Positions 8,488 to 15,953 of a stretch of 64,000 bases of DNA are shown here, piece after piece. Position 1 is the first letter of the stretch, and each line of letters begins with the position of its first letter. The notes beneath the pieces were generated by a model. It was not told the origin of the DNA and searched no databases. It saw only the letters and a list, made by a program, of their open reading frames with translations. The position numbers were made by a program, and so were the translations under genes. The DNA is from Murimonas intestini (GTDB lineage Bacteria; Bacillota; Clostridia; Lachnospirales; Lachnospiraceae): NCBI GenBank assembly GCA_003148945.1, contig QGGY01000009.1, forward strand, positions 124,001 through 188,000, given 5' to 3'.

Positions 8488-8697
8488 ATGGCAAAGAAGG
8501 AAAAGAAAATAAAATTGGATGAACTGACACCGGAGGAACAGCTGAAATATGAAATAGCTGAGGAGCTGGGATTGATGGACAGAGTGCTGAAGGATGGCTG
8601 GAAGAGCCTTTCTGCAAAAGAGACAGGAAGGGTGGGCGGCCTTATGACAAAGAAGAAACGCGAGATGAAGATGGAGGCTTTAAAAGAAACAAAATAG
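8488..8697 (+). CDS. Small acid-soluble spore protein, alpha/beta type
   Basis: A 69-aa lysine- and glutamate-rich protein that would coat and protect spore DNA. Typical family features are LTPEEQLKYEIAEELGL, the W of DGWKSL, and SAKETGRVGGLMTKKKREM, which corresponds to the conserved G(K/R)(V/I)GG motif of alpha/beta SASPs. AAAGGAG (8469-8475) precedes the ATG by 12 nt, slightly long. The protein would be degraded at germination by Gpr, encoded at 13172 in the same window. Expression is probably forespore-specific through the sigma-G-like promoter at 8425. No other spore gene is in this transcript. Confidence 0.85.
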   Translation: MAKKEKKIKLDELTPEEQLKYEIAEELGLMDRVLKDGWKSLSAKETGRVGGLMTKKKREMKMEALKETK

Positions 8698-8821
8698 CTT
8701 TTTAGAAAAGAAAGCCCCGGCCTTTTAAGCAAGGTCCCGCTTGACGGAAGTGCATTATTTTAGTATGATTATCAGAAGCAAACGGGCATTCCGGCAAGTT
8801 AAAGGATAGGGATGAGAACGA

Positions 8822-9802
8822 ATGAAAAGCCTAATAGAAGATTTAAAAAAGCATGAATTTAAAAATGTCTACCTCCTGTTCGGGGAAGAGACTTATCTGA
8901 AGAACCAGTACAAGAACAAATTAAAAAACGCCCTGATCCCTGAGGGGGATACGATGAACCTGAATATTTATTCAGGAAAAGGAATTGACGTTAAAGAAGT
9001 GATAGACCAGGCGGAGACAATGCCCTTTTTCGGGGAAAGAAGGCTGATATTGATAGAGGACAGCGGATTCTTTAAGAATGCAAGCCCGGAGCTGGCTGAT
9101 TACATGAAGACCGTGCCAGCCGAGACTTATATCGTTTTTGTAGAATCTGAAGTGGACAAAAGAGGAAAGCTGTACAAGGCTGTAAAGAGCGCAGGAAGAC
9201 CGGTAGAATTTGCAAGGCAGGATGAAAAGACTCTGATGCGCTGGATACTGGGCATACTAAAGAGTGAGCGGAAGAATATTACCCAGGACACTATGCAGCT
9301 CTTTCTGGAAAAGACAGGGACCGATATGGAGAATATCTCCCAGGAGCTGGAAAAGCTTATCTGCTATACCATGGGCAGAGATGTAATAACAAAGGATGAT
9401 GTGGAGGCAATAGGCACAAACCGCACAGTCAATAAGATCTTCGACATGATCAATGCGATCGCAGGCAGACAGCAGGCAAGGGCACTCTCACTATACTATG
9501 ACCTGCTGGCATTGAAGGAGCCCCCAATGAGAATTCTGTTCCTCATAGCCAGGCAGTTCAATCTGCTGTATCAGGTCAAGGAACTTTTGGAGCAGGGGTA
9601 TGATATCAATACCATAGCGTCTAAAACAGGACTGCAGAGCTTCATAGCCAGAAACTATGTGAGGCAGGCTGGAGCATTTACAAAAGAGAAGCTGAAAGAA
9701 GCCGTGGAAGATTGTGTGGATTCAGAAGAGGCAGTAAAGACAGGACAGATAAATGACAGAATGAGCGTAGAGCTGCTTATTGTAAAATACAGCGCGAAAT
9801 AG
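8822..9802 (+). CDS. holA: DNA polymerase III subunit delta
   Basis: A 326-aa clamp-loader subunit that opens the beta sliding clamp during replication. The N-terminal part shows YLLFGEETYLKNQYKNKL (the degenerate P-loop region of HolA) and FFGERRLILIEDSGFF. The middle has the conserved TGTDMENISQELEKLICY segment, and the C-terminal collar domain begins near residue 205. Length is normal for the family. In Bacillus subtilis holA (yqeN) lies next to rpsT; here two accessory genes separate them. A strong terminator follows. Confidence 0.95.
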   Translation: MKSLIEDLKKHEFKNVYLLFGEETYLKNQYKNKLKNALIPEGDTMNLNIYSGKGIDVKEVIDQAETMPFFGERRLILIEDSGFFKNASPELADYMKTVPAETYIVFVESEVDKRGKLYKAVKSAGRPVEFARQDEKTLMRWILGILKSERKNITQDTMQLFLEKTGTDMENISQELEKLICYTMGRDVITKDDVEAIGTNRTVNKIFDMINAIAGRQQARALSLYYDLLALKEPPMRILFLIARQFNLLYQVKELLEQGYDINTIASKTGLQSFIARNYVRQAGAFTKEKLKEAVEDCVDSEEAVKTGQINDRMSVELLIVKYSAK

Positions 9803-9803
9803 A

Positions 9804-9847
9804 GGGACAGGGCAGAGCGGGAGGACGCTCTGCCTTTTATTTTGTCC
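9804..9847 (+). terminator. holA terminator
   Basis: GGCAGAGCG (9811-9819) and CGCTCTGCC (9826-9834) form a 9-bp GC-rich stem with a 6-nt loop, followed by TTTTATTTT. Outer GGGACA/TGTCCC can extend the pairing. Confidence 0.9.
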
Positions 9848-9885
9848 CATTGTTCCCTTAAAAAGTAACATAGATTCTTTCCAGG

Positions 9886-10776
9886 TTATAAAAAATTCAG
9901 TAACTCTTTTTCACTGTTAAATTCAGCCATTCTACCTATTGGAAGAACTGCATGATTTTCCCCGTGTCCAAAGTCATCACAATATGCGGAGGGTATTTTG
10001 TGTTTTTCTCCGAAGCGTTTAATTCTTGCGAGAAGTTCCGGGTGTATACTGTCTGAATAATTTCCAAAGAGCAGCCCCCGGACATTATCTATAAAATCAT
10101 ATTGTTCCATATGTGACAGCATGGCACTGACGTAGCCGACATTGCCAAACACTTCGTGGTCTTCTATAAATAAAATATACTTTTTATCAGGGGCAAGCGG
10201 AAAATATCTGTTGCCCAAAAGCATTGCAAAATTCCGCGCATATCCCCCTATAAGTATACCTTTGCCTGTTCCAGAAGTCTGGATGTACCATTTGCTGTTT
10301 GATACATGCTTATTGCTGCTGCCTTCCACAAAGCTGCGCTGGAAACAGCCGTAATCATATTCTGTAAGTTCATTAAAAATATGCGGTGCCTGTCCATAAA
10401 ACGTTTCCAGACCTGTTTTTGCCCAAACTGTATTGAGTATTGTTGTACCGTCACTATAGCTGCATATTATCTTGGGATTACGCTTAATATTTTCAAAATC
10501 AATGAAGGGAAGAAGTTCATTGCTTCCTTCACCGCCTCCGAAAAATATCATTCCCACCCTTTCATCTGTAATCAATTGGTTAAAATCTGACGCGCGTTCC
10601 TCTGGTGATGCAAGATAACCATATGTGTCCTTATACAGATTATTAGCTTCTAACACTTTGAATCCTGTCTTTGATTCAATTGCAGTGATGGTTTCTGCGT
10701 ACTCTTTTCTGTCAGCAACATGACTTGCCGTACATATTCCAATCATTTTGTCCTTCGTCATCAATGGTGGTCTCAT
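9886..10776 (-). CDS. S66-family peptidase (LD-carboxypeptidase/MccF-like)
   Basis: A 296-aa serine peptidase of family S66, which includes LD-carboxypeptidases of peptidoglycan recycling and the microcin C immunity protein MccF. The nucleophile is S108 in CSYSDGT, with E205 in LFIEDHE and H271 in DDFGHGENH completing the Ser-Glu-His triad. FFGGGEGSNELLPFIDF is the family's N-terminal hallmark. ATG 10776 is chosen because GGGAGA sits just upstream; an in-frame start 33 nt earlier lacks a site. The gene is visibly more AT-rich than its neighbours and splits the conserved holA-rpsT pair, suggesting acquisition. Antibiotic immunity versus wall recycling cannot be decided from sequence. Confidence 0.88.
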   Translation of the reverse strand: MRPPLMTKDKMIGICTASHVADRKEYAETITAIESKTGFKVLEANNLYKDTYGYLASPEERASDFNQLITDERVGMIFFGGGEGSNELLPFIDFENIKRNPKIICSYSDGTTILNTVWAKTGLETFYGQAPHIFNELTEYDYGCFQRSFVEGSSNKHVSNSKWYIQTSGTGKGILIGGYARNFAMLLGNRYFPLAPDKKYILFIEDHEVFGNVGYVSAMLSHMEQYDFIDNVRGLLFGNYSDSIHPELLARIKRFGEKHKIPSAYCDDFGHGENHAVLPIGRMAEFNSEKELLNFL

Positions 10777-11088
10777 GATTCTTCTCCCTTTTCTGATCTT
10801 ATATGTCAAGTCCTAAAAGCGCATATCACTACTTAGACTTTAATTTTATGGCTTCAATTCTAATCATACAATTCAGAAAAGAAAATGTAAAGTAACAATG
10901 TACAGACCGTAAGAAAATGATTTAATGTAAAGCTGTTTGTAACCGCTTAATCGTTCAAACGCGAAAAACCATACATCAGTCATCAGCTCTTTTGTTTTAG
11001 AATATGGCTGTGTTATACTACTGATATCAACAAATTATATGCATCTAAATTATAAGCATCGGGATTCAGGTGCGGACAGGAGGAGACA
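10777..11088. other. Divergent intergenic region
   Basis: A 312-bp AT-rich gap between the S66 peptidase and the secreted hydrolase. It probably carries both promoters (a TATACT at about 11015 is a possible -10 for the plus-strand gene), but I see no well-spaced -35, no gene and no strong RNA structure. Confidence 0.4.
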
Positions 11089-12531
11089 ATGAAGAAGATG
11101 AATATGAAAGGCTTAGCTGCCCTGGGATTGGCTCTGGCGCTGGCTGGCAGCACAATAACTGCAGCGGCGGCTGAGACGGAGGCATCAGCAGCTGAGGAGG
11201 AAGCAGGTACAGAAGAGGCATCAACAGAAGAAGTATCAGCTGCTGCACAGGAAGAGGCAGGTACAGATGAGACATCGGGAGTGTCACAGGAGGAGAATGG
11301 ATTAACAGATCTGGCCCAGGCATTTGCTGCTGACTTGATAGCAGGAGACTATGATAAGCTGAAAACAGATTATCCATATGTGGATGAAATGAAAAAAGCG
11401 GTGGATAGCGGGCAGCTGGAGCAGAGTATGGCGCCAGCCATAGCAGCTTCAGGTGAGCTGGGAAGTATTATGCCTGCCTGGATCAGTGACAGTACTGTCC
11501 AGTATACAAATGTGCAGGTACCGTGCGATTTTTCTGTGCAGCCGTGGAACATGGTAATCAGCTTTGATGCACAGGGCAAGATAGCAGGGATCCATACCGG
11601 CTTATATAAAGAAGAAAATGCTGGACCTGTAACACCGGAAGGAGTTAAGGAGACAGAAATGAGCCTGAAGATAAGGGATGGCTGGGAGCTTCCTGGAACC
11701 TTTACACAGCCCGAAAATCAAGATGAATATGCCGTGGTAGTATTTGTCCATGGTTCAGGTTCCAGCGACAGAAATGAGACAGTAGGGAAACTGAAGCCTT
11801 TTCAGGACCTGGCATGGGGGCTGGCACAGCAGGGTATAGCCTCTTACCGCTATGACAAGATCAGCTATGTTTACGGAGAAGAACTGGCAAAAGATAAAGA
11901 TTTTACTGTTTATGATGAGACTGTGAATGATGCAGTATCAGCTGTAGAGATGGTACGCTCCCTGAAGGGAGTTACAAAAGTATATGTGGCCGGACACAGC
12001 CAGGGCGGCATGATGATGCCGGCTATAGCGGAAGCGTCTGCACCGGACGGATGTATCATGATGGCTGCGCCTGCCAGAAGCTTTACAGACACGCTCAGCC
12101 GCCAGTGTGAGTTTATGGAGAGCCTGAATCAGGAGCCCACAGATGAAGATAAGGCAGCATATGAAAACACCAGAAAAGAGGTGGAGCGCCTGAAAGACTG
12201 GAAGAGTCTTGGCGAGGATGAGACAGTGATGGGCCTGTATCCAGCATATATAGAGAGCATTCTGGAGTATGATAATGTAAAAGAAGCTGAAAATATGACT
12301 ATGCCGGTACTTGTACTGCAGGGAGAGGAAGACTACCAGGTGACTATGGATGACTACAAGATCTGGGAAGACGGTTTTAAGGATAAAGAGAACTGGACAT
12401 TTAAATCCTTCCCCGGCCTTACTCATATGTTCATGCCCGGCAGCTACGAGAACGGTCCGGCAGATTATACGGGGGAGAAACATATTCCTGAAAATGTAAC
12501 AGATACTATTGCGGATTTTATACAAAACTGA
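11089..12531 (+). CDS. Secreted alpha/beta-hydrolase with DUF3887-like domain
   Basis: A 480-aa exported protein. Residues 1-28 are a signal peptide (KGLAALGLALALAGSTITAAAA), and 29-70 are an acidic Glu/Ala/Thr/Ser-rich linker. About 75-190 resemble a DUF3887 domain, followed by an S9-like alpha/beta hydrolase. The catalytic triad is S304 in GHSQGG, D415 in LQGEEDYQV and H446 in LTHMF; the oxyanion region is FVHGSGSSDRN. A broad-specificity esterase or peptidase acting outside the membrane is likely; the substrate is unknown. AGGAGGAG precedes the ATG. It is monocistronic and ends in a bidirectional terminator shared with rpsT. Confidence 0.85.
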   Translation: MKKMNMKGLAALGLALALAGSTITAAAAETEASAAEEEAGTEEASTEEVSAAAQEEAGTDETSGVSQEENGLTDLAQAFAADLIAGDYDKLKTDYPYVDEMKKAVDSGQLEQSMAPAIAASGELGSIMPAWISDSTVQYTNVQVPCDFSVQPWNMVISFDAQGKIAGIHTGLYKEENAGPVTPEGVKETEMSLKIRDGWELPGTFTQPENQDEYAVVVFVHGSGSSDRNETVGKLKPFQDLAWGLAQQGIASYRYDKISYVYGEELAKDKDFTVYDETVNDAVSAVEMVRSLKGVTKVYVAGHSQGGMMMPAIAEASAPDGCIMMAAPARSFTDTLSRQCEFMESLNQEPTDEDKAAYENTRKEVERLKDWKSLGEDETVMGLYPAYIESILEYDNVKEAENMTMPVLVLQGEEDYQVTMDDYKIWEDGFKDKENWTFKSFPGLTHMFMPGSYENGPADYTGEKHIPENVTDTIADFIQN

Positions 12532-12575
12532 TGATTTAAGTCATTTGCCGTTTATGTCAAAAGAGAATAGAGGAT

Positions 12576-12611
12576 AAAAAATAACCGGGTGACGGCCCCG
12601 GTTATTTTTTA
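12576..12611. terminator. Bidirectional terminator between hydrolase and rpsT
   Basis: ATAACCGGG (12581-12589) pairs with CCCGGTTAT (12597-12605), flanked by A-run and T-run. The symmetry means it can stop transcripts from both strands. A second weaker hairpin (AGAGATAC/GGATCTCT, about 12617-12638) lies between it and rpsT. Confidence 0.85.
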
Positions 12612-12652
12612 TTATTAGAGATACTAAAAAGGATCTCTTATTTTATTTATAA

Positions 12653-12916
12653 TTAAGCAATGCTGTTGACAGCTTTTGTCAGTCGGGATACTTTTCTTGC
12701 TGAAGTATTCTTATGATAAACACCCTTCTTCGTAGCTTTGTCAATCACAGAAGTAGCATTGATCAGTGCAGCAGTTGCAGCTTCCTTATCCTTAGCGGCA
12801 ATAGCAACGTCCACCTTTTTGATTGCTGTTTTAACACTTGATTTGATTGATTTGTTACGTTCAGCTTTTGTTCTGTTTACTAAGATTCTCTTCTTCGCAG
12901 ATTTGATGTTAGCCAA
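12653..12916 (-). CDS. rpsT: 30S ribosomal protein S20 (TTG start)
   Basis: An 87-aa, Lys/Ala-rich helical protein of the small ribosomal subunit that binds 16S rRNA. It shows ANIKSAKKRILVNRTKAERNKS at the N-terminus and the conserved GVYHKNTSARKVSRL motif. The start codon is TTG, preceded by GGAGGTG on the minus strand; rpsT of Escherichia coli also starts with TTG, where the weak start takes part in autoregulation. It is transcribed divergently from gpr, the usual neighbour in Firmicutes. Confidence 0.97.
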   Translation of the reverse strand: MANIKSAKKRILVNRTKAERNKSIKSSVKTAIKKVDVAIAAKDKEAATAALINATSVIDKATKKGVYHKNTSARKVSRLTKAVNSIA

Positions 12917-13043
12917 GACCTACACCTCCAAAATTATTCTTCTTTATTAGTTGTTATTTTTTATTGTTTCATTAAAGCCGGACACGGACGTTCTAATGTA
13001 AACATTTTAGTAACTTTAATATCAGCAGTACCGCGGTCGATAA

Positions 13044-13074
13044 GCATAATGATATTAAGCAGTTACACATACTC
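13044..13074 (+). promoter_or_regulatory. Candidate sigma-G/F promoter of gpr
   Basis: GCATAA (13044-13049), an 18-nt spacer and CATACTC (13068-13074) fit forespore promoter patterns, with the same -10 heptamer as the SASP promoter at 8448. Bacillus gpr is known to be sigma-F/G dependent. The leader would be about 90 nt. Confidence 0.5.
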
Positions 13075-13171
13075 ATATATTCTAGTCCAACAAAGCTGGT
13101 ATGTCAATACATAATTCTCAAAAAAATGTAAAAAATATGAGAAAAACAAAGAGTTTTTTAAGGAGGATGTC

Positions 13172-14125
13172 ATGCTGGGCAAATTTAATATCAGAACCGA
13201 TCTGGCGCTGGAGGCAAAAGAGAGTTACGAAGAAGATGATGTGGAGATCCGGGGTGTGAAAATCTGGGAAGACAAGGATGATGAGAAGGAGATCTGTACA
13301 ACTACTGTTGTGATCGAGACGGAGAATGGCGCCAAGGCCATGGGAAAACCTGTGGGAACCTATATTACGCTGGAGGCTCCTCATCTGTCAATGCCTGATG
13401 AGGGATATCACAGAGAAATATCAATGGAGCTGTCCAAACATCTGAAAAAACTCATGGGTGAGAAGGAACAGTCTGTGCTTATCGTTGGCCTGGGAAACAG
13501 GGATGTGACACCTGATGCACTCGGCCCCTGTGTTGTTGGAAATGTGCGCATAACAAGGCATGTAATTAAGGAATACGGCAAGTTTTCCATGAATGAAGAA
13601 AAGATGAACATGATAAGCGGCCTCATTCCGGGTGTCATGGCCCAGACCGGTATGGAAACTCTGGAAATCATACAGGGTGTTGTGGATGAGACAAAGCCGG
13701 ACCTTGTTATCGTCATTGATGCCTTGGCAGCCAGGAGTACGAGAAGGCTGAACAGGACTATCCAGATCACTGATACGGGCATCAATCCGGGATCAGGCGT
13801 GGGTAACCACAGAAACGGAATAAGCGAGCAGGTGCTGGGTGTGCCTGTCATTGCCATCGGTGTGCCGACGGTAGTGGATGCCGCCACCATCGTAAATGAT
13901 GCTATGGAGACATTGATTGCCTCAATGGATGAGGCGGAAGGCATCAAGAACCTGGGGGGCGCCCTGGGAACACTGGATAAGGCAGAGAAGCATGAGCTTA
14001 TCCATGAACTGATCTCACCGCATCTTAATACCATGTTTGTCACACCAAAAGATATTGATGATACCATCAAGAGGATCAGCTTTACCATCTCAGAAGGAAT
14101 CAATGCCGCGCTTAAGCTGTCATAA
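13172..14125 (+). CDS. gpr: Germination protease GPR
   Basis: A 317-aa protease that starts SASP degradation when spores germinate. It is made as an inactive zymogen in the forespore and activated by N-terminal self-cleavage. Family motifs are FNIRTDLALEAKE at the N-terminus (the propeptide region), VGLGNRDVTPDALGP with a candidate catalytic Asp, and LVIVIDALAARS with the second. NPGSGVGNHRNGIS follows, as in other GPRs. AAGGAGG (13160-13166) gives an ideal start. Its substrate gene is in the same window at 8488. The downstream partner spoIIP matches the Bacillus order. Confidence 0.95.
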   Translation: MLGKFNIRTDLALEAKESYEEDDVEIRGVKIWEDKDDEKEICTTTVVIETENGAKAMGKPVGTYITLEAPHLSMPDEGYHREISMELSKHLKKLMGEKEQSVLIVGLGNRDVTPDALGPCVVGNVRITRHVIKEYGKFSMNEEKMNMISGLIPGVMAQTGMETLEIIQGVVDETKPDLVIVIDALAARSTRRLNRTIQITDTGINPGSGVGNHRNGISEQVLGVPVIAIGVPTVVDAATIVNDAMETLIASMDEAEGIKNLGGALGTLDKAEKHELIHELISPHLNTMFVTPKDIDDTIKRISFTISEGINAALKLS

Positions 14126-14148
14126 TTGGAGATGTTTCTTCATATAAT
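14120..14148 (+). promoter_or_regulatory. Sigma-E-like promoter of spoIIP
   Basis: TCATAAT (14120-14126), 14 nt and CATATAAT (14141-14148) match the mother-cell sigma-E pattern (TCATATT, 12-15 nt, CATACAAT). It overlaps the end of gpr. SpoIIP is sigma-E controlled in Bacillus, so the position is as expected. Confidence 0.65.
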
Positions 14149-14178
14149 GAACACATATAGCTATGTGGACAGGTATTC

Positions 14179-14210
14179 GCCAGATAAATGTGCATGCACG
14201 TTTATCTGGC
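14179..14210. repeat. 32-bp near-perfect palindrome in the spoIIP leader
   Basis: GCCAGATAAA (14179-14188) mirrors TTTATCTGGC (14201-14210) around TGTGCATGCACG, with only a G-T type imperfection. No T-run follows, so it is not a clear terminator. It lies just downstream of the expected sigma-E start, and a second small hairpin CAAAGG/CCTTTG follows at about 14231-14245. Confidence 0.7.
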
Positions 14211-14262
14211 TCGTTGTCAGCTTAAAGGCACCAAAGGGCGCCTTTGTGATTGGGGTGAAAAT

Positions 14263-15894
14263 ATGAAGCATATGCAGAAATTGGTCCGTATGGTAATATG
14301 GACAGGCATCTTCGCCGTCGGGACTTATATATTGATCCGGGGGATCGGAATCATGGAAGACAGCGGATTCCTTGATATACATAGCCTGATTGAGAAAATG
14401 TCGGTGGATACGTATATGGCTGGGCTGACATATGAAGAACCTGGGGAAGATAAAAATAAAGACTGGGTCCAGCGCATCATAGGTGAGCAATTTCCTGTAT
14501 ATGATTATGTCAGAAACTATCTGGAGGATACCAAGGCCATCGAGAGCAGCCCCGAATATCAGATGATGGTTGAAGCCGAGGGGGAGGACAGCAGACTTCA
14601 GGACGGCCATGACCAGCTGCCCGGCCATCCGGCGGGCGATGGTGCAGGAGGCACGGGAGGCCAGGGAGCAGGAAACGGGAATTCTGGCATGGAAGGTCAG
14701 GGAGCCGGAAACGAGAACCATGGAACAGAGGGGGCGGGAGCCGGCAATGAAAGTTCAGGAACAGAAAATCCGGGAGCTGGAACAGAGAGTTCAGGAACAG
14801 AAGGTACAGGAGCCGGAACGGAGAGTTCGGGAACAGAAGGTACAGGAGTCGGGACAGAGGGTTCAGGAACAGAAGGTACAGGAGCCGGGACAGAGGATTC
14901 AGGAACAGAAGGTACAGGAGCCGGGACAGAGGATTCAGTAACGGAAAATCCGGGAGCCGGAACAGAAAGCCAGGTGACGGAAGCCCAGTCACCGGATACT
15001 GAGAGTCCAGGAATGGAAAGACCGGACGCGGAAACTGAAAAGACCGGCAGCGATACACAGCTGGCAGACGCGTCACAGTCCAATATGATGAATCAGCCGG
15101 GAGGCATGGCCCGGCAGCCAATAGCAGAGGTGCCAATGGACCAGCTGCAGAACTTTGATTATCTTCTGAATAATTTTTTCACAGTAGACATGACTACAAC
15201 TATCGACAGCAGCAGATTAAACCTGGACTCATTAATGGGCAAAGACCTCAGCATAAGCGAAGACAATTCAAAGCCCCAGATACTGATCTACCACACACAT
15301 TCCCAGGAAGGATTTACCGATTCAGTACCTGGAGATACGGGTACGACCATCGTTGGGGTGGGGGAGCACCTGGCAGAACTTCTGCGGGATAAATATGGAT
15401 TTAATGTCATCCATCATACTGCCGTGTATGATATGATCGACGGGGTATTGGACAGGAACAAGGCGTATAATCTGGCAGCGCCGGATATACAGAGTATACT
15501 CGATACTTATCCGTCAATAGAGGTGGTGATCGACCTGCACAGGGACGGAGTGGACGGTTACAGGTTTGTGACTGATATAGACGGGAAGCCTACGGCCAGG
15601 ATCATGTTTTTTAACGGACTCAGCTATTCTGCTGAGACAGGGGATATTGACTATCTCCCTAACCCGTATGTCCAGGATAACCTTGCTTTTTCCTTTCAGC
15701 TTCAGCTCAAGGCTGCGCAGTACTATCCGGGATTCACCAGGAATATCTACCTGAAGAGTCTGCGCTTTAACCTCCATATGCGTCCGCGTTCACTGCTGAT
15801 AGAGTCAGGTACACAGTTAAATACGGTAGAAGAAGAGATGAATGCCATGGAACCACTTGCAGATATTCTGAATCAGGTATTGCGCGGAGAGTAA
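14263..15894 (+). CDS. spoIIP: Stage II sporulation protein P with expanded repeat linker
   Basis: A 543-aa mother-cell autolysin that, with SpoIID and SpoIIM, drives septal thinning and forespore engulfment. One N-terminal membrane anchor (about 8-30, VRMVIWTGIFAVGTYILI) is followed by a variable region and a C-terminal amidase/endopeptidase domain beginning near residue 340. This domain includes LIYHTHSQEGF (zinc-ligand His), HHTAVYD, VVIDLHRDGV and LIESGTQLNT. Between anchor and enzyme lies a long Gly/Thr/Glu/Ser linker with 12-residue tandem repeats (see 14771). ATG 14263 is preferred because GGGGTG precedes it; an upstream in-frame ATG at 14188 lies inside the palindrome. Confidence 0.92.
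   Translation: MKHMQKLVRMVIWTGIFAVGTYILIRGIGIMEDSGFLDIHSLIEKMSVDTYMAGLTYEEPGEDKNKDWVQRIIGEQFPVYDYVRNYLEDTKAIESSPEYQMMVEAEGEDSRLQDGHDQLPGHPAGDGAGGTGGQGAGNGNSGMEGQGAGNENHGTEGAGAGNESSGTENPGAGTESSGTEGTGAGTESSGTEGTGVGTEGSGTEGTGAGTEDSGTEGTGAGTEDSVTENPGAGTESQVTEAQSPDTESPGMERPDAETEKTGSDTQLADASQSNMMNQPGGMARQPIAEVPMDQLQNFDYLLNNFFTVDMTTTIDSSRLNLDSLMGKDLSISEDNSKPQILIYHTHSQEGFTDSVPGDTGTTIVGVGEHLAELLRDKYGFNVIHHTAVYDMIDGVLDRNKAYNLAAPDIQSILDTYPSIEVVIDLHRDGVDGYRFVTDIDGKPTARIMFFNGLSYSAETGDIDYLPNPYVQDNLAFSFQLQLKAAQYYPGFTRNIYLKSLRFNLHMRPRSLLIESGTQLNTVEEEMNAMEPLADILNQVLRGE
14771..14975 (+). repeat. In-frame 36-bp tandem repeat inside spoIIP
   Basis: About five to six imperfect 36-bp units encode 12-residue repeats of the form GTExSGTEGTGA. 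They form an acidic, flexible linker. Copy number is likely to vary by slippage. Confidence 0.85.
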
Positions 15895-15953
15895 AAGATG
15901 TGATAAACTGTTTTCTGAAATAGACTGTGGAATTACCACAAGGAGGAACGTAA

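Noticed and set aside
14188-14262. Earlier spoIIP start at ATG 14188
   Set aside because: It lies within the palindrome without a ribosome site and adds 25 residues before the membrane anchor; ATG 14263 has GGGGTG.
14510-15136. Long open frames antisense to the spoIIP repeat region
   Set aside because: They are by-products of the GC-biased tandem repeat, with low-complexity products and no ribosome sites.
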